The notes: a model not told the origin generated them from the letters alone. Counted from the stretch's first letter, positions 7,639 through 16,124 are shown. The stretch: DNA of 61,085 bases from an uncultured Erysipelotrichaceae bacterium (GCA_900538465.1 UPXV01000013.1:1-61085), one strand, 5' to 3'. A program made the numbers and translations.

Positions 7639-8462
7639 ATTTTATGAACCTTTCTCTTTAATAATTCATATTGTTCTTTTGTTAATCCAAATTTTCCTAA
7701 AATAGTGAGACGTTCATCATGAAAATCACTACCACCACTTTTTAAGAGATGAAATTTTTTGGCATATTCTAAAGTTCTAGGATAATCTTCTTGTTGCATA
7801 CTTGGATGAGAAATTTCAATACCATCTAATCCAAATCCAACATATTTTTCAATTTCATCATAATTATCATATTCACAAGGATGTGCCAATATGGCAATTC
7901 CACCATCTTGATGAATAGCTTCAATGCCTTTTTGAATATCAATGTATCCCATTTGTTTATCAACATCTCGTGAAGTTTGTCCAGCAAATAACTCACGATA
8001 ACGACTCATATTCATATCATGAGGATATCTTTTCATTAAAGCTAAGAAAATATGAATTTTAAAAACAATATTATAAGGTGAAAATGCCTTGGCATCTTCA
8101 TAACTTATATCATACCCCTTTTGGTTTAAGAGTTCAATAAGATGGTGATGATACTGATCACGACATTTCAATGTTTGTTGACATAACTTTTCAACATGGG
8201 GAACTTCTTCATTTAGCCACAAACCGACAATATGTATCTTTTTCCCAACATCTTCATCATAGCAACTCATTTCAACTCCACGAATTGTTTCTAATTGATA
8301 TTTTTGAGCTACTGATAAAATATCTTGGTAATGATCAACTGTATCATGATCTGTAATGGCTATTGTATGTATTCCTTTTTCCTTTGCCTGTTTAAAAACT
8401 GAATCAATAGATTGTGTTCCATCACTATGATTGGTGTGAACATGTAAATCAGCATATATCAT
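7635..8462 (-). CDS. PHP domain phosphoesterase (TrpH/RNase AM-like)
   Basis: 275 aa, usual length. The N-terminus ADLHVHTNHSDGT gives metal ligands H7 and H9; later come AITDHDTVDHY, GVEMSCYDE, ILAHPCEYDNYDEIE and GSDFHDERLTILGKFG, all PHP metal motifs. Members of this family hydrolyse 3',5'-nucleotide bisphosphates and act as 5'-3' exoribonucleases in RNA maturation in proteobacteria; the role in Firmicutes is inferred. First gene of a set with the tyrosine phosphatase and MgtC-like gene. Confidence 0.88.
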   Translation of the reverse strand: MIYADLHVHTNHSDGTQSIDSVFKQAKEKGIHTIAITDHDTVDHYQDILSVAQKYQLETIRGVEMSCYDEDVGKKIHIVGLWLNEEVPHVEKLCQQTLKCRDQYHHHLIELLNQKGYDISYEDAKAFSPYNIVFKIHIFLALMKRYPHDMNMSRYRELFAGQTSRDVDKQMGYIDIQKGIEAIHQDGGIAILAHPCEYDNYDEIEKYVGFGLDGIEISHPSMQQEDYPRTLEYAKKFHLLKSGGSDFHDERLTILGKFGLTKEQYELLKRKVHKI

Positions 8463-8474
8463 AATTTTACCTCA

Positions 8475-10343
8475 CTAAATAATTGTTAAAAGTATATCAT
8501 TTTGATTTACAGTTTTTTGTTTTGTTGGAATCACTTCTAAAAATTTATCTGAATTTGTGACAACAACCATAGTTGTAGGATCTAAATCAGCTTTTTTTAT
8601 TTCTGACATATCAAATTCCACTAATAAATCACCTTGTTTTACTTTTTGACCTTTATTCACACACTGAACAAATGGTTTTCCTTCTAATTTTACAGTATCA
8701 ATTCCAATATGAATTAATATTTCTACACCTTTATCTGTTGTTAATCCTATGGCATGTTTTGTTTCAAAAGTTGCTGTAATCACACCATCTTCTGGCGCAT
8801 AAATTTTCCCATTCTCAGGAATAATAGCAACTCCTTTTCCAAGGACTTCACCTGAAAACATTTCATCATTTACTTCATTTAAATCAATAACTGTTCCTTC
8901 AATTGGAGAATGTACAAGAAGAATATTGTTGTTGAGTTGTTCCTTTGTTTCTTGTGCTTCTTCTCCTTCTTCCTTTGGATCCTCAAATCCAATAATTAAA
9001 GTTGCTATAAAGGTACCAACTGCTGAAATAATCATTGTAATAATTGCATTTACCAGATTTGAACTACCACTACCACCCATCCACATTGGGAAATTAATAA
9101 CACTAGGTGTCATAAATGCAAAGGCTTTTAATCCACAGAATCCTGCATACAATCCACCTAAACAACTTCCAATCATAACAGCATACATTGGCTTCTTTAA
9201 TCTTAATGACACACCATAAATACATGGTTCAGTAATACCTGCAAAGAAGGCTGTAAATGCAGCTGAAATACAAGTTGTTCTAAATTGTTTATTTTTTGTT
9301 TTCACTGCACATGCTGTCGCAGCTGCACCTTGTGCCATATTGGCTGTCAAAGTTAATGTTCTTGAAAATGGATCATATCCAGATTGTGATAAAATTTGAA
9401 TCCCTGCAATCGCTAAAGTTGAATGCATTCCTGTCACAACCATCCAAGGATAAATAATACACATAATTGCAATAGCAAACATTCCAAATGTATTGTATAC
9501 CCATAATAATGCATTACCTAAATAAATAGAAATAATACCCATTGCAGGTGCTAAAATAACAAATGTTAATGGTGTCATAATTAATAAAGTTAATAATGGT
9601 GTTAACATTCCTTTTAATAAATCAGGTATATATTTATTCAAAGTCCATTCAACTTTACTCATAACCCATACCATTAATAAAGCAGGAATTAATGATGATG
9701 TATATGGCATACCATAAACAGGTAAGAATCCAAACATTTGTCCAATAAATTTTGGATCAGTTGCAGAAACAATTCCGTTCCAATTCGGATGAACCAATGC
9801 ACATCCTAATAATGCTGCCATAAACATATTACATTTAAAATGTTTAGCTGCTGCTACAGCAACAAACACTGGTAAAAATGTAAATCCTGCATCAAATACA
9901 AAGTTAAAAATATAAAAAGTCATAGATGTTTCAGCATTAGCCCAACCCATTGTTGAAATCATCAATAAAATACATTTTCCAAGTCCAGTTCCTACAAGAA
10001 TTGGAATAATAGGACCAATAGCCCCAATGATTGCTGAGAACATTGCATTAAAAAGATTCTTTTTCTTTTCTGGTTTTTCTTCTCCCTGTTCTTCTTTAAT
10101 ATCAGCAATCTTACATAAATCTAAATAAACATCATGAACATGTGTCCCAATAACAACTTGATATTGTCCACCTTTTTTAACCAATGATAAAACCCCATCA
10201 ATATTCTTAATCATTTCATCATTGGCTTTAGATTCATCTTTTAAACTAAATCTTAAACGTGTCATACAATGTTGGACAGATATGATATTATCTTTTCCTC
10301 CAACTGCTTCAATAATCTCTTTTGAAAGTTTTTCATATTTCAT
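8475..10343 (-). CDS. PTS beta-glucoside transporter subunit IIBCA
   Basis: 622 aa from the ATG at 10343, which has GGAGG eight bases upstream; the open frame extends back to 10376 with a TTG and without a proper site. Domain order: EIIB at the N-terminus (C26 in VQHCMTRLRF accepts phosphate), EIIC from about 90 to 455 with multiple membrane spans and GITEPCIYG, then EIIA (about 470-622) with the active histidine near H545 (LIHIGIDTVKLEG). It imports and phosphorylates a beta-glucoside. It follows its antiterminator gene, and a RAT-like site sits in the gap. It lies at the 3' end of this operon, and no glycosidase is next to it. Confidence 0.92.
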   Translation of the reverse strand: MKYEKLSKEIIEAVGGKDNIISVQHCMTRLRFSLKDESKANDEMIKNIDGVLSLVKKGGQYQVVIGTHVHDVYLDLCKIADIKEEQGEEKPEKKKNLFNAMFSAIIGAIGPIIPILVGTGLGKCILLMISTMGWANAETSMTFYIFNFVFDAGFTFLPVFVAVAAAKHFKCNMFMAALLGCALVHPNWNGIVSATDPKFIGQMFGFLPVYGMPYTSSLIPALLMVWVMSKVEWTLNKYIPDLLKGMLTPLLTLLIMTPLTFVILAPAMGIISIYLGNALLWVYNTFGMFAIAIMCIIYPWMVVTGMHSTLAIAGIQILSQSGYDPFSRTLTLTANMAQGAAATACAVKTKNKQFRTTCISAAFTAFFAGITEPCIYGVSLRLKKPMYAVMIGSCLGGLYAGFCGLKAFAFMTPSVINFPMWMGGSGSSNLVNAIITMIISAVGTFIATLIIGFEDPKEEGEEAQETKEQLNNNILLVHSPIEGTVIDLNEVNDEMFSGEVLGKGVAIIPENGKIYAPEDGVITATFETKHAIGLTTDKGVEILIHIGIDTVKLEGKPFVQCVNKGQKVKQGDLLVEFDMSEIKKADLDPTTMVVVTNSDKFLEVIPTKQKTVNQNDILLTII

Positions 10344-10366
10344 TTTCATTTCCTCCATTCTTTTTG

Positions 10367-10413
10367 AAAACTTCAAATTTCATGAAGGTTTGGCCAACTT
10401 AATGTTACCATCC
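10367..10413 (-). promoter_or_regulatory. second RAT-like site with weak terminator before the PTS gene
   Basis: On the minus strand GGATGGTAACATTAAG followed by TTGGCCAAACC (10413-10387) resembles the ribonucleic antiterminator GGATTGTTACTG...GGCAAAACC. It overlaps a short hairpin CTTCA/TGAAG followed by TTTT. This would let the BglG-type protein act a second time, between its own gene and the transporter gene. Confidence 0.55.
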
Positions 10414-10455
10414 AACGATTTATATGCAAATCACTTCTTATTTCCCTATACTCCT

Positions 10456-11298
10456 TTACTTGTTAGAAATGATTTTTGCAACATGTATAGTCAAAAACAA
10501 AATCTCTTCATCTTCTAATTCGTACTGATATTTTCTTTCAATAAAATTCTTAATTTCTAATGCACATAAATAAGGCTGCACATACTTTTCTTTCATAATT
10601 TCAAGTAAATCATTATTCAGTGAATCTTCTTGATGATACTTTGATTGATTAAAAACACGTAATCCAAAAAATTTTAAATGCGTTGCAAAACGATAATAAG
10701 CTAATGACTCTTCATCAAAATCTCTTTGAAAATAATCTCTCACCAATTTCAAAATTTCTTGAATAAAATTTGTCATTTCATACACATCACTAATATTTCT
10801 TCCAATCTCACTGCTGACAATATGCATTGCAATAAATCCTGCTTCATCTTCATCCATAGCAATATGATATTTATCTTGAATAAGTGATAATGCCCATAAT
10901 CCTAATTCATATTCTTTTTTATAGAAATGTTTAATTTCAAATAATAATTGGTTCTTTAAAGGAATCCCTTCTTTATATCTTTCGATACTCGTATGAATAT
11001 GATCAGTTAAACTAATATATAAAGAATCATCTATATCACTATCTAATTCTTTTCTTGCCTTTTGAATCACTTCATCAGATATTTCCATATATTCAATAGG
11101 AATATCTTTCAGCATATTAATCATCTTCTTTTGACTTTCTTTTAAACTCACTTCAAAAGTTTTATTAATTTTAGAAGGATCAATATAATCACCAGTTTTT
11201 TTGCCATATGCTAATCCCTTGCCCATGACAACAATTTCTTCATGATGCTCATTTAATGTAATAACAACATTATTATTTAATATTTTCTTAATAATCAT
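10456..11298 (-). CDS. BglG/LicT family transcription antiterminator
   Basis: 280 aa. Residues 1-58 are the RNA-binding CAT domain (MIIKKILNNNVVITLN...MGKGLAYGKKTGD). Two PTS regulation domains follow: PRD1 (about 65-170) with histidines in DHIHTSIERY and AMHIVSSE, and PRD2 (about 172-280) with histidines in ATHLKFFGLRVF and TIHVAKI. Phosphorylation of these by HPr and EIIB sets activity. The ATG at 11298 has AAGGAGG upstream; the longer frame to 11370 is the terminator. It is expected to bind the RAT at 11353-11388 when its sugar is present and allow expression of itself and the PTS gene downstream. Confidence 0.93.
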   Translation of the reverse strand: MIIKKILNNNVVITLNEHHEEIVVMGKGLAYGKKTGDYIDPSKINKTFEVSLKESQKKMINMLKDIPIEYMEISDEVIQKARKELDSDIDDSLYISLTDHIHTSIERYKEGIPLKNQLLFEIKHFYKKEYELGLWALSLIQDKYHIAMDEDEAGFIAMHIVSSEIGRNISDVYEMTNFIQEILKLVRDYFQRDFDEESLAYYRFATHLKFFGLRVFNQSKYHQEDSLNNDLLEIMKEKYVQPYLCALEIKNFIERKYQYELEDEEILFLTIHVAKIISNK

Positions 11299-11313
11299 AA
11301 AGATCCTCCTTCC

Positions 11314-11357
11314 AATAAAAAAACCTGTCAACAGAAAAAATATCTGTAAACAGGTTT
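11314..11357 (-). terminator. RAT-controlled terminator
   Basis: AACCTGTTTACAG and CTGTTGACAGGTT form a stem followed by TTTTTTT on the minus strand. Its 5' arm overlaps the RAT, the usual mutually exclusive arrangement. Confidence 0.85.
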
Positions 11358-11388
11358 TGTGTAGCCTCAATTTGTGCTATGACAATCC
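11353..11388 (-). promoter_or_regulatory. ribonucleic antiterminator (RAT)
   Basis: GGATTGTCATAGCACAAATT followed by GAGGCTACACAAAACC matches the consensus shape GGATTG...GC...AAACC recognised by BglG/LicT proteins, in the leader of the antiterminator gene. Confidence 0.8.
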
Positions 11389-11403
11389 ATAAATTACACT
11401 ATT

Positions 11404-11432
11404 ATCATAGCATGACTTAATTTGAGTGTCAA
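11404..11432 (-). promoter_or_regulatory. promoter of the beta-glucoside PTS operon
   Basis: TTGACA (11432-11427), 17 bp, TATGAT (11409-11404) on the minus strand, followed about 15 bp later by the RAT. Confidence 0.8.
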
Positions 11433-11459
11433 CGCTTTCATCTTAATTTCATTTTAAGA

Positions 11460-12461
11460 TTATGAAAATTTTTCAAACTGTGTTTTATCTCCTGTATGTA
11501 GGTAATAACGATAAGCTTCTAAGATATCTTCTAGCTCTTGATATGTCTCAATACGAGATAAACGATTTTTGACTTGTGCAGAAGATTTTAAACCTTTCAT
11601 ATACCAAGGTGCATGTCCTCTCATTTGACGAATAGCATTCTTTTCTCCTTCAACTGGAATTAAACGTTTCGCATGTTGTAAACATTGATCAATCTTTTCA
11701 TCAATAGTTGGTTCTTCTAACAAGACTCCATTTTCAACATATTCAACCATTTGCTTAATAACCCAAGGATTTCCAAGTGCTGCACGCCCAACCATGACAG
11801 CATCACAACCTGTTTCCTCTAACATACGTTTGGCATCTTCAGCTGTTTTCACATCACCATTTCCAATTACAGGAATATTGACAGCTTCTTTGACCTTCTT
11901 AATCCATGACCAATCAGCATGACCTTCATACATTTGTGAACGTGTTCTGCCGTGTACTGCAATTGCACTTGCCCCTGCTTTTTCAATTAACTTCGCTATT
12001 TCGATACAATTAATTGAATCAAAATCATAACCAATTCTTATCTTAACTGTCACTGGCTTACTCACTGCTTCTACAACATTCTTCACAATATCATAAACCA
12101 AATCAGGAAACTGCAATAAATAACTTCCTGCATGTGCTTTTAAAACTTTATTCACAGGGCAACCCATATTAATATCAATAATGTCACAATTAGAATGTTC
12201 ATCAACAAACTTTGCTGCTGTAACCATTGATTCTACGTCACCACCAAAAATTTGAATACTCACAGGATGCTCATTTTCATCAATTGTTAACATTTCTATT
12301 GTTTTTTGATTTCCATAACATAAAGCTTTATCACTGACCATTTCACTCACAACAAGACCAGCCCCAAATTCCTTTATAATCTTACGAAAAGCAACATTGG
12401 TAATACCAGCCATTGGTGCCATAATAATTCTATTTTTAATTTCAACATTTCCTATTTTCAT
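11460..12461 (-). CDS. dusB: tRNA-dihydrouridine synthase DusB
   Basis: 333 aa, normal length. FMN-dependent reduction of uridine in the tRNA D-loop. N-terminal MAPMAGITNVAFR is the FMN-barrel start; NMGCPVNKV carries the catalytic cysteine C101; VKIRIGYD, AVHGRTRSQMYEGHADW and VIGNGDVKTAEDA are core Dus motifs, with a short helical C-terminal domain. The segment after the cysteine reads KVLKAHAGSYLL, where most DusB have KVxKxxAGxALL, so it is slightly divergent. Single gene with its own promoter. Confidence 0.95.
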   Translation of the reverse strand: MKIGNVEIKNRIIMAPMAGITNVAFRKIIKEFGAGLVVSEMVSDKALCYGNQKTIEMLTIDENEHPVSIQIFGGDVESMVTAAKFVDEHSNCDIIDINMGCPVNKVLKAHAGSYLLQFPDLVYDIVKNVVEAVSKPVTVKIRIGYDFDSINCIEIAKLIEKAGASAIAVHGRTRSQMYEGHADWSWIKKVKEAVNIPVIGNGDVKTAEDAKRMLEETGCDAVMVGRAALGNPWVIKQMVEYVENGVLLEEPTIDEKIDQCLQHAKRLIPVEGEKNAIRQMRGHAPWYMKGLKSSAQVKNRLSRIETYQELEDILEAYRYYLHTGDKTQFEKFS

Positions 12462-12479
12462 CTTTCTTCACCATAACAC

Positions 12480-12507
12480 AATATAACATAATTTTTTTAT
12501 AAAACAA
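12480..12507 (-). promoter_or_regulatory. dusB promoter
   Basis: TTGTTT (12507-12502), 16 bp, TATATT (12485-12480) on the minus strand, about 18 bp ahead of the dusB start. Moderate match. Confidence 0.5.
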
Positions 12508-12587
12508 AGACAAATGAGTGATATATTTATACTTGTAGGAGGCGATATAGATACAAATCATAAGAACAGTTATTATATAATTTTTTT

Positions 12588-12690
12588 GAATACTATTGAT
12601 AATAAAACTCTCCCCTTTATTTTCGTTTTGTATTATCATATTTATAATAAGATTAAGAATGGCATTTTCTCCCCTCAGCCATTCTTTTTT
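12588..12690 (+). ncRNA. candidate small RNA A with C-rich loops
   Basis: A TATAAT at 12576-12581 would start transcription near 12588. The first hairpin pairs AATAAA (12601-12606) with TTTATT (12616-12621), leaving ACTCTCCCC as the loop; an outer GATAATA/TATTATC pairing (12598-12637) is also possible. It ends in a strong terminator, AAGAATGGC/GCCATTCTT (12655-12686) with loop ATTTTCTCCCCTCA and a long T-run. Both loops expose TCTCCCCT, complementary to Shine-Dalgarno sequences, as in csRNA and LhrC-type regulators. No matching open frame. No -35 of good quality was seen. Confidence 0.6.
12655..12690 (+). terminator. intrinsic terminator of small RNA A
   Basis: Nine-base-pair perfect stem AAGAATGGC/GCCATTCTT followed by an uninterrupted T-run. 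Confidence 0.85.
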
Positions 12691-12744
12691 TATTTTTTTC
12701 ATTTTTTATGTATAAAATAAAAAACTCCGTCAAACATATATACA

Positions 12745-12870
12745 GATAACTTGCACTTTCCCCTCTATTTTTCCTCCCCATATAAAATAGATGTAAGTTA
12801 TCGATTAGTTATATTCCTAATATTGGTAAACCCAAGAGAAATAGGCACACCCCATCCGTGCCTATTTTTT
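12745..12870 (+). ncRNA. candidate small RNA B with C-rich loops
   Basis: GATAACTTGCA (12745-12755) pairs with TGTAAGTTATC (12792-12802), and inside it CTATTTT (12765-12771) pairs with AAAATAG (12784-12790). The unpaired parts are CTTTCCCCT and TCCTCCCCATAT. A small ATTAG/CTAAT hairpin follows. The end is a terminator AAATAGGCAC/GTGCCTATTT (12839-12867) with loop ACCCCATCC and T-run. All exposed loops are C-rich, as in candidate A. The promoter is unclear; it could use an upstream TATAAA at 12711 or read-through from A. Confidence 0.55.
12839..12870 (+). terminator. intrinsic terminator of small RNA B
   Basis: Ten-base-pair perfect stem AAATAGGCAC/GTGCCTATTT with T-run. An outer CCAAG/CTTGG pair (12832-12836, 12877-12881) flanks it. 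Confidence 0.85.
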
Positions 12871-12928
12871 CGTTCCCTTGGCTTAATAAATATTGTATAA
12901 TAAAGTCATATCAACAAGGAGAATACTT

Positions 12929-13720
12929 ATGAACTTAAAAGAAAAAATATCAATTCACTACACTTCTTTAACCCCAACTGAAAAAAGAATATGTACATTA
13001 ATCTTAGATAATCCGCATATTATTATTGATCATTCAATCATTGAAGCTGGTAATTTGTGTCAAACTTCCAAATCTGCAATGCTTCGTTTTGCAAAGAAAC
13101 TCGAATATCGTGGATATAGCGAATTCAAATATGCTATCCAAGAATACTATAATAAATCTAATGATAGTGAACCCATTATTGGAAATAATGAAACTGCTTT
13201 AAGTCAAATATCAATATCTTTTCAATCAACTATCAAAGCATTGAGTGAATTAAACTATGATCATGATTTAAAGCAACTTGCTTTGGACATTGATACATAT
13301 CCTTATGTAAAATCAATTGGTATTGGTAATTCTGCTTTTTGTGCAAACCAATTAGTTTATTCTCTATACTCACATAATAAATTCTTTGATGCTGTTGTTG
13401 ATGATGTTCAATTCGATTATCTTGTAAATTGTCTTAATAAAGATTATTTATTAATTGTTTTTACGGTTTCTGGTTCTACAACTAGTTATACTCATCTTTT
13501 AAAAGTAGCAAAAAGTTTAAATACCAAGGTTGTTTTAATTACAATGAATAATGATACTCCTTTAAAAAAGTATGCTGATATGACATTTGTGCTTCCCTCT
13601 CATGTTTCACCTTTAAAAAATACTAAAGTTCTAAAACAATTAGATAACCGTACAACCTTATATTTCTTTTCTGAAATCATTTCATATTATTATGGAATAT
13701 ACCTTGATACAAAAAATTAA
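12929..13720 (+). CDS. MurR/RpiR family transcriptional regulator
   Basis: 263 aa. Residues 1-75 form the RpiR helix-turn-helix (LTPTEKRICTLILDNPHIII...TSKSAMLRFAKKLEYRGYSEFK). Residues about 105-260 form a SIS sugar-phosphate-binding domain (SIGIGNSAFCANQL; VFTVSGSTTSYTHLLKVAKSLNTKVVLIT). The ATG at 12929 follows AAGGAG; the longer frame to 12893 overlaps the -10 (TATAAT 12896-12901). It converges with the Nif3-like gene and EIIC gene, which it probably controls in response to a sugar phosphate. Confidence 0.9.
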   Translation: MNLKEKISIHYTSLTPTEKRICTLILDNPHIIIDHSIIEAGNLCQTSKSAMLRFAKKLEYRGYSEFKYAIQEYYNKSNDSEPIIGNNETALSQISISFQSTIKALSELNYDHDLKQLALDIDTYPYVKSIGIGNSAFCANQLVYSLYSHNKFFDAVVDDVQFDYLVNCLNKDYLLIVFTVSGSTTSYTHLLKVAKSLNTKVVLITMNNDTPLKKYADMTFVLPSHVSPLKNTKVLKQLDNRTTLYFFSEIISYYYGIYLDTKN

Positions 13721-13745
13721 CACGTCAAAATTTGACGTGTTTTTC
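13720..13745. terminator. bidirectional terminator between RpiR and Nif3-like genes
   Basis: ACACGTCAAA and TTTGACGTGT form a perfect stem with T-runs on both sides. The stop codon of the minus-strand gene lies inside the stem. Confidence 0.85.
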
Positions 13746-14522
13746 TATATGATAAATCCCATAATCATTATAAATATATTCAAAAAATATCTCTTTAAAT
13801 TGTTTAGAAAGATAACAACTTAATTCTTTAATTCCTGCAGCTTCACTTGTCAAATGATTAACAACAATTAGTGGAAGATTTTTATCCATTGCCCATTGGG
13901 TATATACCCAATTATTAATTCCATCATCAGTAACAAGACAAACATCTGCTCCTTCATTATACATTTCAATAATGTCTGTACAAGCTCCCGTTCCAATGCC
14001 TAAATGATGAACTTTTTTATGCAAATCTCCAATTATTACTACTCCAAATTCATGAAATGGTTCAATACGTTGTATAATATGTTTTGACAACGATTTAACA
14101 TCCATATCAATTTCTTTAGAAATTCGGATAAAACTTTTTGATTTGCTTTCTTGAAAAGGTATATTTAATAGTTTAGCCCAGCTATCTCTTACTCCATATT
14201 GGGGGAATAAATCCCATAAATCATGACATCTATAAATGGTAATTTGATGTTGTCTACACAAAGATAATTTTTCTTGTTGAGATTTCATTAATGTTGTTGG
14301 AACAGAAGTCGAGGACATATAAAATGGATTTTCATGTGATATAATGAAATGACATTGTTTCTCAATAGCTTTATGTATAACATCTAAAGTTGCTACCCAA
14401 CACACAATAACATAATTAACATCATAATCTATCTCTCCCACCAATACATGATCCCTTGTATTTTCCCTATCTACCCAATCTCCTTGAGTCTCTAGATATG
14501 TAATAATATCTTTAATTTTCAT
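13725..14522 (-). CDS. Nif3-like dinuclear metal-centre protein
   Basis: 265 aa. N-terminal IKDIITYLETQGDWV resembles Nif3 starts; FIISHENPFY corresponds to the metal-binding THHPLFF region; VHHLGIGTGACTDIIEMYNEGADVCLVTDD corresponds to the GxGxGSD...GADxxxTGD motif; a third part, VVNHLTSEAAGIKELSCYL, matches the HxxSE ligand region. Several of the usual ligand positions differ, so this is a divergent member. Nif3 proteins are trimeric or hexameric and their reaction is not settled. ATG at 14522 follows GGGAGG; the GTG at 14540 is less likely. Located right after the EIIC gene. Confidence 0.8.
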   Translation of the reverse strand: MKIKDIITYLETQGDWVDRENTRDHVLVGEIDYDVNYVIVCWVATLDVIHKAIEKQCHFIISHENPFYMSSTSVPTTLMKSQQEKLSLCRQHQITIYRCHDLWDLFPQYGVRDSWAKLLNIPFQESKSKSFIRISKEIDMDVKSLSKHIIQRIEPFHEFGVVIIGDLHKKVHHLGIGTGACTDIIEMYNEGADVCLVTDDGINNWVYTQWAMDKNLPLIVVNHLTSEAAGIKELSCYLSKQFKEIFFEYIYNDYGIYHIEKHVKF

Positions 14523-14545
14523 AATAACCTCCCTACGCACTGAAA

Positions 14546-14567
14546 GAATAGGTATCTAAACCTATTC
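14546..14567 (-). terminator. weak hairpin at the EIIC gene end
   Basis: GAATAGGT/ACCTATTC stem overlapping the EIIC stop codon, with only a short T-rich tail. May give partial termination before the Nif3-like gene. Confidence 0.4.
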
Positions 14568-15884
14568 ATTTATATTTTTTTCTTCTAATTCCATTTGTCT
14601 ATCATAACTTTTCATAAACGGTATAAAAATAATTACATCAATAGCAAATAGAAGGAACCAAACAATAATTGCTTTATAATCCATTGTTGATAAAAAGGCA
14701 TAAAGTGGAGCAGGTAATGTCCAAGGAACACTCATACATGTTTTCTCCATAAAATGAAAATATGTAGCACCATAAGCTATTGAAACATTAATAATAACAC
14801 ATAGAATGCTTGGAATGAATGTTAATATATTTAAAACTGTTGGAACCCCAAAGACCAATGGTTCATTAATATTAAAAAGTGAAGAGGGAATAGCTAATTT
14901 CCCTAATGAACGAAGTCTCTTATTTTTACATACAACATTCATATTAAATAAAATAGCCAAATAGACAATAGCAAGACCGAAAATAAAAGTAAAATTACCA
15001 GCAATTATATTAGGGATATCTTTTCCTGCATTGTATGCATCAAGGTTAGCCACTAGATTTCCAGTAAAAATAGGTGTTGTAATGGCACTTACCATGTTAT
15101 CTCCATGAATACCAAAAAACCAAAAAACAACAGTTAATACAACAATAAGTAACATTGAAGGTAAAGATGCTGTTGCAGAAATAAGTGGAGTGAAAATTGT
15201 AAACACTAAATTTGTTAGTCCACTTCCAGTCAAATTAATAATCACTTGATCAACAGCAATAAATAAAATAGTATTAGCAACAAGAGGCAATAATACTTCA
15301 AAAGGTCCAGCAACCATAGGTGGTACTCCCTCTGGCATTGAAATTTTAATATTTTTTAAAATCATTAAATGATTAATTTCAATAACAAGTAATCCTATAA
15401 TAATTGCTGTGAACATTGATGATGCACCTAATCCAGACACATTAATATAAGAACCTTCACTTATACTCTGTGGAACCCCAGCTACACATAAGAAAACAAA
15501 CAAAGCCGTTAATGAATTAGTAAATGCTTCCATATGATAATATTTAGAAAGACGATAAGAAACTCCTAATACGACATATACAGAAATAATTCCGATTGTA
15601 AGATTAAAAGGAATTGTCAATAATGATGACCAATCAGTTGCCCAATTTTTCCAAGCAATCAAAAATTGAAAAAATAAATTTGTTGGCTTTATTACTTCTA
15701 AATCTACTGGTGGATTAGCCAACATCAATGATATACCACCAATAACTGTGAAAGGAATAAGTATCGTTAACCCATCACGTAATGCAGATAAATGTCTTTG
15801 TGAAGCAATGCGAGATGCTATAGGTACAACCTTTTCTTCCATAATACTTTGAAACTTTTCAAAAAATACTTTTATCTTTTCCAT
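14562..15884 (-). CDS. PTS lactose/cellobiose-type EIIC
   Basis: 440 aa membrane protein, about ten hydrophobic segments. The N-terminus IMEEKVVPIASRIASQRHLSALRDGLTILIPFTVIGG and the WFFGIHGDNMV and FNINEPLVFGVP segments are hallmarks of CelB-type EIIC. It forms the membrane channel that moves a sugar phosphorylated by separate EIIA and EIIB proteins, which are not in this window. Operon with the Nif3-like gene; opposite the RpiR regulator. Its promoter carries a near-consensus cre site. GGGGAG lies before the ATG. Confidence 0.92.
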   Translation of the reverse strand: MEKIKVFFEKFQSIMEEKVVPIASRIASQRHLSALRDGLTILIPFTVIGGISLMLANPPVDLEVIKPTNLFFQFLIAWKNWATDWSSLLTIPFNLTIGIISVYVVLGVSYRLSKYYHMEAFTNSLTALFVFLCVAGVPQSISEGSYINVSGLGASSMFTAIIIGLLVIEINHLMILKNIKISMPEGVPPMVAGPFEVLLPLVANTILFIAVDQVIINLTGSGLTNLVFTIFTPLISATASLPSMLLIVVLTVVFWFFGIHGDNMVSAITTPIFTGNLVANLDAYNAGKDIPNIIAGNFTFIFGLAIVYLAILFNMNVVCKNKRLRSLGKLAIPSSLFNINEPLVFGVPTVLNILTFIPSILCVIINVSIAYGATYFHFMEKTCMSVPWTLPAPLYAFLSTMDYKAIIVWFLLFAIDVIIFIPFMKSYDRQMELEEKNINE

Positions 15885-15902
15885 GTTTTTTCTCCCCTTT
15901 TT

Positions 15903-15916
15903 TGAAAGTGTTTACA
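15903..15916. promoter_or_regulatory. cre-like site
   Basis: TGAAAGTGTTTACA matches the CcpA cre consensus except for one base in the central CG. It sits at the expected start of transcription of the EIIC gene, where CcpA binding would block the polymerase. Confidence 0.5.
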
Positions 15917-15921
15917 AATGT

Positions 15922-15950
15922 ATTATATATCCGTTGAGAAAAAGTGTCAA
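15922..15950 (-). promoter_or_regulatory. promoter of the EIIC-Nif3 operon
   Basis: TTGACA (15950-15945), 17 bp, TATAAT (15927-15922) on the minus strand, full consensus. Confidence 0.8.
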
Positions 15951-16072
15951 TATCAATTTTATATTTTGAGAAATTTCTTATATCAATATCATTTTCTCCT
16001 TTATCTACTAAAAAAGGCTATGATTTATATCAATCCAATATATTAATACTGGGAAATTTCCCAACACTCTAT

Positions 16073-16111
16073 AAAAAAGATAAGACTCAAAGAAAAATTT
16101 TGAGTCTTATC
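16073..16111 (-). terminator. hslO terminator
   Basis: GATAAGACTCAAA and TTTGAGTCTTATC form a stem after the hslO stop, followed on the minus strand by a T-run. Confidence 0.85.
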
Positions 16112-16124
16112 CACATTAATCTAA

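Noticed and set aside
12514..12720. 68-aa plus-strand ORF in the dusB-RpiR gap
   Set aside because: It crosses a terminator hairpin and small RNA stems; ends in Phe-rich T-run translation.
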